From Sphingomonas jejuensis (GTDB taxonomy: Bacteria; Pseudomonadota; Alphaproteobacteria; Sphingomonadales; Sphingomonadaceae), in contig NZ_JAATJE010000002.1 in NCBI RefSeq assembly GCF_011927695.1, positions 730,001 through 794,000 of the forward strand: DNA of 64,000 bases. Reading direction: 5' to 3'. Position 1 is the first letter of the stretch, and the number at the start of each line of letters is the position of its first letter. This document shows, one piece after another, positions 1 to 7,661 of the stretch. Made by a program: the position numbers and the translations under genes. The notes beneath the pieces are model-generated. The model saw nothing but the letters and a program-made list of their open reading frames with translations, was not told the DNA's origin and ran no database searches.

Positions 1-611
1 GCGGCCGGGTGCAGCGCGTGATCCTGAAGGCGCCGCTCCTGCTGCGGCTGATGAAATACCGGCGGGTGGAACTGGGGACGATCGGCGGGGCGAGCGAGAT
101 GGGCGGGAGCCATGTCGTCGCGCCGCTTGCCCGGAGTGAGGAGATCAACCGCATCACCGACCTCCTTCACCTCGACGCCGCGCCGGCGGGGTGGCGACGG
201 GGGCACGGGCTGATGGTGCTGCAGCGGTCTGGACGGCTGTTGACGGCCATGTTGACGCCGATGGTGGTGCTCGGCGTGCTTGTGCCCTGGACGTTGCCGC
301 TGGTGCCGGTGGTGCTGATTCCTATTCTGGCGGTCGGCTGGCTCGCGTGGCGGGGGGAGCGTCATGCGATCGAGCAGGGCGCACTGCACGTCAGGAACGG
401 CATCCTGGGCATCCGCCACGTCATTGTGCCGATGCGGCGCATCCAGTCGGTGACGATCCGGCGCGGCTGGATCGAACGGGCGATCGGCCTGTCGAGCGTG
501 ATCGTCGACGTGGCGGGCGCATCGACCTACACGGTGCCGGTGGTGTCGGGGCTGGTGCCGGACGACGCGCGCCGGCTGGCGGCGGCGCTCCTGATCGGGC
601 GGCGCGGCTGA
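1..611 (+). CDS. PH domain-containing membrane protein, C-terminal part (5' end outside window)
   Basis: The frame is open from the first bases (codons from position 3), so this is the end of a longer protein. About 200 residues are visible. Two hydrophobic segments (window residues about 75-115) are followed by a stretch reading HVIVPMRRIQSVTIRRGWIER, typical of the bacterial PH (bPH2, YdbT/YdbS-like) domain, which usually follows a pair of membrane helices. Family members are membrane proteins of poorly defined function, often in tandem pairs. It converges with the UdgX gene on the other strand, leaving only four bases between the two stop codons. Confidence 0.75.
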   Translation, partial: GRVQRVILKAPLLLRLMKYRRVELGTIGGASEMGGSHVVAPLARSEEINRITDLLHLDAAPAGWRRGHGLMVLQRSGRLLTAMLTPMVVLGVLVPWTLPLVPVVLIPILAVGWLAWRGERHAIEQGALHVRNGILGIRHVIVPMRRIQSVTIRRGWIERAIGLSSVIVDVAGASTYTVPVVSGLVPDDARRLAAALLIGRRG

Positions 612-615
612 CCGG

Positions 616-2010
616 TCAGCCGGCGGCGGCCATCGCCGCCTGCGCCGCGCGCAGTTCCTCCACGAAGCGGGCATATTCGTCGTCGGCCGCCGCCTTGTCC
701 TGCAGGCGCAGCAGATAGCTGGGATGGATGGTGACATAGCCGGCGCTGCCGCCCGGAAGCTCGATCACCCGGCCGCGTTCCCGCCCGATGGTGACGACCC
801 GGCCGAGCAGCGAGCGCGCGGCGGTCGCGCCGAGCGCCACCGTCATCTTCGGGCGGATCAGGTCGCGTTCCTGATCGATCCACCAGCGGCAGGCGTCGAT
901 CTCCCCGGCGCCGGGCTTTGAATGGATGCGCCGCTTGCCGCGCGTCTCGAACTTAAAATGCTTCACCGCATTGGTGACGTAGGTGGTGCCACGGTCGATG
1001 CCGGCTTCGGCCAGCGCACGGTCGAGCACCTGGCCGGCCGGACCCACGAAGGGGCGACCGGCAAGATCCTCCTGGTCCCCCGGCTGTTCGCCGACGAGCA
1101 TCATCTGCGCGGTGGCCGCGCCCTCTCCGAACACGGTCTGGGTCGCCGGCTTCCACAAGGGGCAGCGGGTGCAGCCGGCCGCTTCCTCGCGCAGCGCATC
1201 GAGCGCAACCGTGCTGTTGCCGCCCACCGCCGCGCGCGCTGTGTCGATCATCGCTGCCTCCCGTGCCTGGGCGCCGGCGATGAGCTGGGGCACCAGTGCC
1301 GTTTCCGGCATGTTCTTCCAGTATTTCTTCGGCATTTCGCGCAGCATCGCGCCCGTCTTCAGCCGAGCCGGATTGAAGATGCTGGAGTAATAAGCCTTCC
1401 AGACATCCTCGATCGGGTCGCCCTCCGGCGCGTCGGCCTTGCTGGCGGCGGGCCCCTCCTTCAGCACCTCGCCGTCCCAGTGCAGCGACAGCTCCGGCGT
1501 CAGGATCGACCAGCGCATGGAGGCGAACCGGCGCACGAAGAAGCCGGCGTTGGTGCGGACGATATGATGGTCGGGCTCCCACCAGGCGACGAAGCGCGTG
1601 CCGCCCTCCTCCTCCACCTCGCGGAAGCGGAGAAAGGCGCGCATCTTGTGCATGTCGCGCCTGACCGCGCGGGCCATGCCGTCGAGCCGGCGGAACAGCG
1701 GATCGGCCCGGTCCTCCATCGCGCCGGGCTGCTGCCGGACCCTGACCAGCGCCTGGTAGAGGAGCGCAAAGCGTTCGGGATCGGCATGGTCGATGACCGA
1801 TTTCGCGAGGTCGACGAAGGGGCGGGGGACGTTGAAGGCGCCGGCGGACACGGGCTCCGGCGGAACCTCGTCCGCGAACAGGTCGCCCGCGCCGCCCGCC
1901 CCGACAGTCCAGACAACCTCGTCGGGCGGCACGCTTGCCAGCGCGAGCGCGCGGGCGGCATCACGCCATCCGTCGAAAACATCCTCGCTGTCGAGGCTGA
2001 CCGCCCTCAT
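616..2010 (-). CDS. udgX: UdgX-family uracil-DNA binding protein fused to an N-terminal DUF4130 domain
   Basis: The 464-residue protein has two parts. Residues about 1-250 match the DUF4130/TIGR03915 type usually found beside the radical SAM protein TIGR03916. Residues about 275-464 are a uracil-DNA glycosylase fold of the UdgX type: Cys280 and Cys283 (CTRC), GEQPG at 307-311, the KRRIH loop at 359-363, Cys374, and HPSYLLR at 429-435. In characterised UdgX the His of the KRRIH loop (here His363) bonds covalently to the DNA after uracil excision. At the place of the third iron-sulphur Cys of family 4 glycosylases, this protein appears to have His351 (VKHFKF). Third gene of a leftward operon behind a LexA box, 15 bp after the hemerythrin gene. 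Confidence 0.9.
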   Translation of the reverse strand: MRAVSLDSEDVFDGWRDAARALALASVPPDEVVWTVGAGGAGDLFADEVPPEPVSAGAFNVPRPFVDLAKSVIDHADPERFALLYQALVRVRQQPGAMEDRADPLFRRLDGMARAVRRDMHKMRAFLRFREVEEEGGTRFVAWWEPDHHIVRTNAGFFVRRFASMRWSILTPELSLHWDGEVLKEGPAASKADAPEGDPIEDVWKAYYSSIFNPARLKTGAMLREMPKKYWKNMPETALVPQLIAGAQAREAAMIDTARAAVGGNSTVALDALREEAAGCTRCPLWKPATQTVFGEGAATAQMMLVGEQPGDQEDLAGRPFVGPAGQVLDRALAEAGIDRGTTYVTNAVKHFKFETRGKRRIHSKPGAGEIDACRWWIDQERDLIRPKMTVALGATAARSLLGRVVTIGRERGRVIELPGGSAGYVTIHPSYLLRLQDKAAADDEYARFVEELRAAQAAMAAAG

Positions 2011-2025
2011 CGCGCCGAACGAGCC

Positions 2026-2508
2026 TCAGTCGCGCTCGTCACCCTGGTCGACGCCCTTTTCGGCACGATCGAGTTCGGCAGGCTTGCGCTCCTCGAAGCG
2101 GGCGCCGAGCTCGGCAAGCTTGGCGTCCGGAAGCTCCTTGTCGGCCTCCGGGAACATGTCTTCCTCTTCCTCGTCAATGTGGTGCGTGTAGCGGTGCTTC
2201 ATCTTGCCGAACGTCTCCCGCCAGGCATCCGACGCGGGATCGAGGTCGGCCATCTCCTCGAGGAAATCGTCGATCTCCTTGTGCTCGGACACGCTGTGCT
2301 GCGCGTCGTGGCGCAGGTCGGGTTCGGACAACATGGTGGCGTAGAGCGTCTCCTCCTCCGCCGCGGCATGCGCCGTCACCTCGACGCGGAACTTGTCGAG
2401 AAGCGACTTGCGCTCCTCCGCGGCCTCGGCGGCGCTGATCTGGTCGAGCAGCCGGCGGTGAAGATCGTGGTCCTGCTTCAGGCGGTCGAACAATGCGGCA
2501 TCGGACAT
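2026..2508 (-). CDS. Hemerythrin HHE cation-binding domain protein
   Basis: 160 residues, soluble and very acidic. Iron-ligand-type residues are visible in the expected spacing: a HDLH-like motif near residue 14, HAAAEEE near 47, SEHKEIDDF near 75 and HHIDEEEE near 110, which fits a four-helix HHE domain with a di-iron site. The start at 2508 is preferred over an in-frame ATG 51 bp upstream because AAGGAG lies eight bases before it. It sits between the radical SAM gene and udgX, so the three are probably co-transcribed. The family binds O2, NO or iron; its substrate here is unknown. Position in the operon suggests a link to DNA damage or to protecting the neighbouring Fe-S proteins, which is inference. 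Confidence 0.85.
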   Translation of the reverse strand: MSDAALFDRLKQDHDLHRRLLDQISAAEAAEERKSLLDKFRVEVTAHAAAEEETLYATMLSEPDLRHDAQHSVSEHKEIDDFLEEMADLDPASDAWRETFGKMKHRYTHHIDEEEEDMFPEADKELPDAKLAELGARFEERKPAELDRAEKGVDQGDERD

Positions 2509-2572
2509 GGTCGGGGCTCCTTCAGCCGACACAACCCGGACAGGGGCCGGCTGTTTCACCCGCGATCCATTC

Positions 2573-3823
2573 TCAGGCGGCGAACAGCTCCATCTGGTCC
2601 GGCTTTGCGACCGGCGCGACCAGTGGCTTCAGCTCGGCCCGGTCGGACAGGAGCAGCGGGCGCCAGTCCTCCGCAACGATGAACGGGCGGATCTTGCTCA
2701 GCGACACGGTGAGCCGCTTCAGATCGTCGAGCCGAAGGCGCCGCCATTTGCGCGAGACAAGGATGTTGTTGACCGCGCGCACGCCGAGCCCCGGCACGCG
2801 CAGCAACGCCTCCCGCGGGGCGCGGTTGACGTCCACGGGGAAGCGATCGCGGTGCTTGAGCGCCCAGGCGAGCTTCGGGTCGATGTCAAGCGGCAACATG
2901 CCTGTGTCGTCGGCCGCCGCGGCGACCTCGTCCGCGCGGTAATCGTAGAAGCGCATCAGCCAGTCGGACTGGTAGAGGCGGTGCTCGCGCATCAACGGCG
3001 GGCGCTTCAGCGGCAGCACCGCGCTGGCGTCCGGGATCGGGCTGAACGCCGAATAATAGACGCGCCGCAGCGTGAAGCGGTCGTAGAGGCCGCTTGCCCG
3101 GTGGATGATGTCGCCGTCCGTCGCGGCATCAGCGCCGACGATCATCTGCGTGGACTGGCCGGCGGGCGCAAAGCGCGGAGCGGACTTGTAGCGCCTGGCC
3201 GCGTCCTTGCCGTCGAGGATCGCGCCCTTGATGCCGGTCATCGCGCCTTCAATGCGCGCTTCCGACTTTTCGGGCGCAAGCCGCTTCAGCCCCGACGCGG
3301 TCGGCAGCTCCACATTGATGGAGATGCGGTCGGCATGGCGTCCGGCCGCCTCGATCAACGCGGGGTCGGCATCGGGAATCGTCTTCAGGTGGATGTAGCC
3401 GCGAAAATCGTGATCCTCACGCAGCGAGCGCGCGACTTCCACCATCTGCTCCATCGTGTAGTCGGACGAGCGGATGATGCCCGAGGACAGGAACAGCCCT
3501 TCGATATAGTTGCGCTTGTAGAAGCTGATGGTGAGGTCGACGACCTCCTTGGCGGTGAAGCGCGCGCGGCGGACGTTCGAGCTCTTTCGGTTTATGCAGT
3601 AATGGCAGTCGAAGATGCAGCTGTTGGTCAGCAGGATCTTCAGCAGGCTGATGCAACGGCCATCGGGCGCATAGGCGTGGCAAATGCCCATGCCCTCGGT
3701 CGAGCCGAGCCCCTTGCCATCCGACGAGTTGCGCTTGGCCGTGCCCGACGACGCGCAGGACGCGTCGTATTTCGCCGCGTCCGCGAGGATCTCAAGCTTC
3801 TGGCGGACGTCCAACTGGGCCAT
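2573..3823 (-). CDS. Putative DNA modification/repair radical SAM protein (TIGR03916 type)
   Basis: 416 residues. The radical SAM signature is Cys69, Cys73, Cys76 (CX3CX2C) within a conserved block ending in CHYCINRKSS. Towards the C-terminus, RVPGLGVRAVNNIL is a helix-hairpin-helix motif of the type that binds DNA non-specifically. This family is known only from association with TIGR03915/UdgX proteins and is believed to act on DNA; the reaction has not been defined. It is the first gene of the leftward operon with the hemerythrin protein and UdgX. A LexA box overlaps its ribosome site, so SOS control is likely. Confidence 0.88.
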   Translation of the reverse strand: MAQLDVRQKLEILADAAKYDASCASSGTAKRNSSDGKGLGSTEGMGICHAYAPDGRCISLLKILLTNSCIFDCHYCINRKSSNVRRARFTAKEVVDLTISFYKRNYIEGLFLSSGIIRSSDYTMEQMVEVARSLREDHDFRGYIHLKTIPDADPALIEAAGRHADRISINVELPTASGLKRLAPEKSEARIEGAMTGIKGAILDGKDAARRYKSAPRFAPAGQSTQMIVGADAATDGDIIHRASGLYDRFTLRRVYYSAFSPIPDASAVLPLKRPPLMREHRLYQSDWLMRFYDYRADEVAAAADDTGMLPLDIDPKLAWALKHRDRFPVDVNRAPREALLRVPGLGVRAVNNILVSRKWRRLRLDDLKRLTVSLSKIRPFIVAEDWRPLLLSDRAELKPLVAPVAKPDQMELFAA

Positions 3824-3825
3824 GT

Positions 3826-3840
3826 GTTCCTTTTACGTTC
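3826..3840 (-). promoter_or_regulatory. LexA (SOS) box in front of the radical SAM-hemerythrin-UdgX operon
   Basis: GTTC-CTTTTAC-GTTC is a perfect match to the alphaproteobacterial LexA consensus GTTC-N7-GTTC. It ends two bases from the ATG of the radical SAM gene and overlaps the AAAGGAAC ribosome site on that strand. A repressor bound here should block transcription of the three-gene operon. Confidence 0.75.
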
Positions 3841-3968
3841 GCGTGCCGGCCAAGTCCAGCAAGGCACTGGAGAATAACGCACAAGCGCGCGGAAGGCCGC
3901 CGATCAGGTGCGGCTGGCGCGCGCGGAGATGCGGCGATAGGCTGCGGCCAAAGGATCAGGGGGCATTG

Positions 3969-5729
3969 ATGGCGAAGTTTTTGAGTGCGCTGATGGCGGG
4001 CGTCCTGCTGGCGACGCCGGTGGGCGCGGCGGCGGCACCGCAGGACGATCTTGCCCGCGTGATCGCCGACCACTGGGCCTGGTACCTGCGCAACAGCCCG
4101 GTGTTCGCGACCTCGATCGGCGTGCGCGATTATGATGCGGAGATCGGCGACTACAGCCTGGCGCAGGCGGACCGGCAGGCGGCCGAGGCGGCGGCGTTCC
4201 TCCAGCGGCTGGACGCCATTCCCGATGCGAGGCTGGACGCGGCCGGGCGGACCAACAAGGCCGTGCTGTCGCGGATGCTGCGCGAGACGGTGGACGGCAA
4301 CCGATTTCCCCAGCGGCAGGTGCTGTTCACCAGCTACTACAACCCCGTGCAGTCGGTTGCGGGCATGGCCGACAACCTGCCGTTCCAGTCGGCGCGCGAT
4401 TACGAAAGCTATCTGACGCGGCTGGCCAAGTTCCCGGCGCAGATGGCGGAGGTGATCGCGATCAGCCGGGCAGCGGCGACCGGCGGTCTGGCGCAACCCT
4501 GCGTGACGCTCGGCGGGTTCGAGCAGAGCGTGAGCGGCGTGATCGTCGACGATCCCGCGCAGTCACGCATCTACGAGCCGTTCACGCGGACGCGGCCGGC
4601 CGATGTCAGCGAGGCGGCCTGGCGCAACCTGCAGGGACGCGCGCGGGCGCTGATCACCGAACAGCTGCAGCCGTCCTTTGCCGGCTTCGCCAGCTTCTTC
4701 CGCGACGAGTATCTGCCGCGCTGCCGCCAGAATGTCGGCGTGTCGTCGACGCCCGAGGGTGCGGCCTATTACGCGTTCCGGGTGGCGGCGGAGACCACCA
4801 CCGACATGTCGCCGCAGGCGATCCACGAGCTGGGCCTGTCGGAGGTCGCGCGGATCCGCGCGCAGATGGAGACGGTCGCGCGCGAGGCGGGCTTTGCCGG
4901 GCGCGCGGCGTTCGTGGAGCAGCTGCGCACCGACGCCCGCTACTACGCGACCACGCCCGAGCAGCTGCTGGCGGCGGCGGCCTGGCAGGCGAAGCGGATC
5001 GACGGGCTGATGCCGCGCTTCTTCGGGCGGCTGCCGCGGCTGCCCTATGGCGTGCGCGCGATCCCTGCCGAGACGGCGGAGGGCACCACCACCGCCTATT
5101 ACGGGCCGGGCAGCCCGCCGAGCGGCATTGCCGGCACCTATTATGTCAACACGTCGAAGCTGCCGCAGCGGCCGCTCTACGAGCTGCCCGCGCTGACCGC
5201 GCACGAAGCGGTGCCGGGGCACCACCACCAGATCGCGCTGCAGCAGGAGCTCGACCTGCCCGACTTCCGCCGCTACGCCGCCGGCTTCACTGCCTTTGTC
5301 GAAGGCTGGGGCCTGTATGCGGAGCGGGTGGGCGAGGACATGGGCCTCTACACCACGCCGGCCGAGAAGATGGGGCGGCTGTCCTACGAGATGTGGCGGG
5401 CATGCCGGCTGGTGGTGGACACCGGCATCCATGCCTTTGGCTGGGACAAGGACCGCGCCGTCGCCTTCATGGCGGACAACACCGCGCTGAGCGCCGCCAA
5501 CATCGATGCGGAGGTCAACCGCTACATCAGCTGGCCGGGACAGGCGCTGGGCTACAAGGTGGGGGAGATCCGCATCCGGGAGCTGCGCGCGCGGGCGGAG
5601 CAGGCGCTGGGGCCGCGGTTCGACATCCGCGGGTTCCATGATGCCGTGCTGGAGCAGGGCGCGGTGCCGCTGGACGTGCTTGAGGGCCAGGTTGACGCCT
5701 GGATCACCTCGCGGCGGGCCGCGGAGTAA
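3969..5729 (+). CDS. DUF885-family exported protein, predicted zinc metallopeptidase-like
   Basis: 586 residues beginning with a signal peptide (MAKFLSALMAGVLLATP, cleavage probably after the AAA near residue 22). The family hallmark HEAVPGHH is at 412-419, giving an HExxPGHH metal-binding site with Glu413 as likely catalytic base. A conserved GYKVGEIRI block follows near the C-terminus. Upstream in-frame ATGs exist back to 3684, but they overlap the divergent radical SAM gene, so the start with the signal peptide is used. The substrate is unknown; a periplasmic or lipoprotein-like peptidase is the usual inference. Its stop codon lies inside the first of two palindromes. Confidence 0.85.
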   Translation: MAKFLSALMAGVLLATPVGAAAAPQDDLARVIADHWAWYLRNSPVFATSIGVRDYDAEIGDYSLAQADRQAAEAAAFLQRLDAIPDARLDAAGRTNKAVLSRMLRETVDGNRFPQRQVLFTSYYNPVQSVAGMADNLPFQSARDYESYLTRLAKFPAQMAEVIAISRAAATGGLAQPCVTLGGFEQSVSGVIVDDPAQSRIYEPFTRTRPADVSEAAWRNLQGRARALITEQLQPSFAGFASFFRDEYLPRCRQNVGVSSTPEGAAYYAFRVAAETTTDMSPQAIHELGLSEVARIRAQMETVAREAGFAGRAAFVEQLRTDARYYATTPEQLLAAAAWQAKRIDGLMPRFFGRLPRLPYGVRAIPAETAEGTTTAYYGPGSPPSGIAGTYYVNTSKLPQRPLYELPALTAHEAVPGHHHQIALQQELDLPDFRRYAAGFTAFVEGWGLYAERVGEDMGLYTTPAEKMGRLSYEMWRACRLVVDTGIHAFGWDKDRAVAFMADNTALSAANIDAEVNRYISWPGQALGYKVGEIRIRELRARAEQALGPRFDIRGFHDAVLEQGAVPLDVLEGQVDAWITSRRAAE

Positions 5730-5750
5730 CTTTCCGAGACGGAAAGTTAC
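5726..5750. promoter_or_regulatory. Perfect palindrome, candidate operator 1
   Basis: Ten-base arms GTAACTTTCC and GGAAAGTTAC around a five-base spacer, with no mismatch. It overlaps the TAA of the DUF885 gene. It shares the core CTTTCC-N5-GGAAAG with a second palindrome whose centre lies 54 bp away, about five helical turns, so both face the same side of the DNA. It may also act as a weak terminator hairpin. Confidence 0.65.
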
Positions 5751-5779
5751 CGTTTGCCAATCCGGAAAGTCAGGGCTAG

Positions 5780-5804
5780 TTCGCTTTCCATAACGGAAAG
5801 CGAA
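5780..5804. promoter_or_regulatory. Perfect palindrome, candidate operator 2
   Basis: Ten-base arms TTCGCTTTCC and GGAAAGCGAA around ATAAC, with no mismatch. It ends just before the AAGGAGGA ribosome site of the next gene. A possible -35 (TTGCCA, 5754-5759) precedes it and the second palindrome would cover the -10 to +1 region. It is the likely binding site of the winged-helix regulator encoded by the second gene of the unit. Confidence 0.65.
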
Positions 5805-5816
5805 GGAGGACCGGCG

Positions 5817-6257
5817 ATGACGGGGATCGACGAGGCACGCGACGCGCTGGCGGGTGCGCGCGGGGCGCAGCGGCGGCTGGCGACACGGACGCGCTGGTCG
5901 ATCGGCCGGCACCTGGCGGCGGCGGCGCTGATGGCGGTGGCGGCCGCAAACCTCGCCCTGCCGCCCCTGTGGCAGATCGGCACGGCCGTGCTGGTCCTCC
6001 TGGGTGTCGCCCTGGTCATCCGGCGCGACCGGGCGCGCGACGGCATGTTCGTCAACGGCTACCGCGCGGGACGCACCTTGTGGGTGATCGTGCCGACCGT
6101 GGTGCTGGTGCTGGCGATCGGATTTGCCGGACGATATCTGCGCGTCGAGCATGACATGGTTTGGGCGCCGCTGCTGGCGGCGGCGGTGACGCTGCCGGTC
6201 GCACTCGGCGGCAGCATCCTGTGGGAATATGTCTACCGCGAGGAGCTGGGCGCGTGA
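5817..6257 (+). CDS. Small integral membrane protein of unknown function
   Basis: 146 residues with a charged amphipathic N-terminus (about 1-30) and four predicted membrane helices (about 32-50, 52-68, 86-105, 117-136). The start follows a strong AAGGAGGA site; a longer in-frame reading from 5754 would run through the operators and is rejected. The last codons overlap the regulator gene by four bases (GTGA), so the two are translationally coupled. No known family is recognised. The pairing of a small membrane protein with a small winged-helix regulator recurs in bacteria, but the role is unknown. Confidence 0.8.
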   Translation: MTGIDEARDALAGARGAQRRLATRTRWSIGRHLAAAALMAVAAANLALPPLWQIGTAVLVLLGVALVIRRDRARDGMFVNGYRAGRTLWVIVPTVVLVLAIGFAGRYLRVEHDMVWAPLLAAAVTLPVALGGSILWEYVYREELGA

Positions 6258-6562
6258 GCCGGGACGGGATCGATCCCGTCATCCACGCGCCGGCGCGGCT
6301 GCAGATCATGGCGGTGATGGCAAATGTCAGCGAGGCGGAGTTCGCGCTGCTGCGGGAAACGACCGGCGTCAGCGATTCCGTGCTGTCCAAGCATCTCTCC
6401 GCGCTGGGAGAGGCGGGCTATGTGACGCTGAGGAAGGCCGCGCAGGACGGCCGGCAGCGGACATGGGCGTCGGCGACACGCGCGGGACGCGCCGCCTTCC
6501 GGCGCCACATGGCTGCCCTGGAGGCGCTGGTCGCGGCCGCAGGGCAGATGGCGGCGGAGTAA
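6254..6562 (+). CDS. Winged-helix transcriptional regulator (HTH_34/MarR-like)
   Basis: 102 residues starting at GTG, which overlaps the preceding stop codon. The body fits a small winged helix: residues about 12-60 contain helix 2 and the recognition helix (TGVSDSVLSKHLSALGEAGY), followed by a basic wing (RKAAQDGRQRTWASAT). The single-domain architecture matches regulators that bind DNA as dimers. The two perfect palindromes upstream of this unit are the obvious target, suggesting autoregulation. The effector is unknown. Confidence 0.85.
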   Translation: MSRDGIDPVIHAPARLQIMAVMANVSEAEFALLRETTGVSDSVLSKHLSALGEAGYVTLRKAAQDGRQRTWASATRAGRAAFRRHMAALEALVAAAGQMAAE

Positions 6563-6749
6563 GCGGGACAGATCACGCACGAGCCAGCCAAGGTGGTGAG
6601 CCGGAGCACCGAGTAGCACGTTCAAAGCGCTTCGATGATCAATCAGAGCTCGCCAGCTTCGTAGTCAGATCATTCAGTATAAAGCTGATTAAGTCTGTAA
6701 TGTAGTTGACAATAGAACCATGTGTCCGATGCTCGACATGAAGCCATGA

Positions 6750-7157
6750 ATGGAGCCTGAAACATTGTTTAGAGCGGTCATCTTAACAGTTTCGTCTGGT
6801 ATCGTCGCGCTCTCGGCAGCAGCAGCCACACCGAACCACGAGAATGCTGTCAGACTACGTGATACGGCTCTCCGAAGAGCCGTAGTCGGCTACGTTTTCA
6901 CGGCAGCAAATCCTGAAATCGCACGGTACTATCTGGAGTCATTTCGAGCGGGGGGCCGATATCATGCCAACGCTCACGTCGATTTCCAAGCTAACTTCGT
7001 CATAGATGGGGCTAACCTCTGCGCCGTGGTTTCTGGGAGGCGCACCTCTTGTCGATTTGTTGAAGTTCAGGGCGAACGTATCTTCTTTGTGTTTCCCTCA
7101 CCAAGAGGGCTACAGCGTGTTGAGATGATCAGAAGGCCAGTTGGCGGCTCACGGTAA
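6750..7157 (+). CDS. Hypothetical small exported protein
   Basis: 135 residues with an N-terminal hydrophobic segment that reads as a signal peptide (AVILTVSSGIVALSAAAA, cleavage near residue 26). The mature part has two cysteines 13 residues apart that could form a disulphide. The sequence is visibly less GC-rich than its neighbours and uses more A/T at third codon positions, suggesting transfer from elsewhere. A TTGACA hexamer at 6706-6711 could be its -35 element, with only a weak -10. No family recognised. No good ribosome site precedes the ATG, so the start is uncertain. Confidence 0.5.
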   Translation: MEPETLFRAVILTVSSGIVALSAAAATPNHENAVRLRDTALRRAVVGYVFTAANPEIARYYLESFRAGGRYHANAHVDFQANFVIDGANLCAVVSGRRTSCRFVEVQGERIFFVFPSPRGLQRVEMIRRPVGGSR

Positions 7158-7283
7158 GCAAGTCGCGGCTGGCGGATTATAGGTCCTCCAGCTTGGCGTC
7201 GCGCATCAGTCAAGAAGGTCGTCAGCCCGGATCACCGTGGAGCGCGTTGAGAGCGCCTTCACCAACATCGCCGTTCCCGCACC

Positions 7284-7655
7284 CTAAGCCTGCCTCTTGG
7301 GCCTTCCGGGGGATCGCCGCTCCACCAGAGCCGTTCCCTCTGACCAGCGCGCCAGCGCTTGACCGGCTGCGGCGCCGAGACACCGCACAGAGCCGCCAGC
7401 TCCTTGGCGGTCATGCTCTTACCCTCGTGCTCGAGCAGGTTTTTGGGACAACCCCGCCGCCCCTTGCTGCGCCGCCGGATGATCGTGGGCGCGTGGGGCA
7501 GGATCGCGCAAGTCGTGGAGCCCTTGATCTGCTGGACGAGGTTGGCCGCGATGTCGCGCGCCTCTTCCCCCACATTGCTGCCCAGTTGCTCTGCTCCAGC
7601 AGCGCCTGCGCGGCCACGTAGCGGATGGCCTGAAGGGCGGAGGTGAGCCGCCGCC
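7284..7655 (-). pseudogene. Decayed gene: DNA-binding protein remnant with at least two frameshifts
   Basis: Three adjoining pieces in different frames of the minus strand read as one protein: LQAIRYVAAQALLEQSNW (near 7625-7570), then RRRSKGRRGCPKNLLEHEGK and an HTH-like MTAKELAALCGVSAP (about 7560-7370), then ARWSEGTALVERRSPGRPKR ending at a TAG at 7284-7286. The 'EGK..TAKELA..CGVS' block resembles the small HTH motif of phage and plasmid proteins, and the tail has an AT-hook-like GRPKR. No single frame covers it. It adjoins the low-GC orphan gene, so both may be remains of one insertion. The family was judged by eye only. Confidence 0.45.
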
Positions 7656-7661
7656 AGCGTC

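Noticed and set aside
622-640. GGCGGCG/CGCCGCC hairpin near the end of the PH-domain gene
   Set aside because: It lies within the Ala-rich coding end of udgX, where such repeats arise from codon use; no T run follows.
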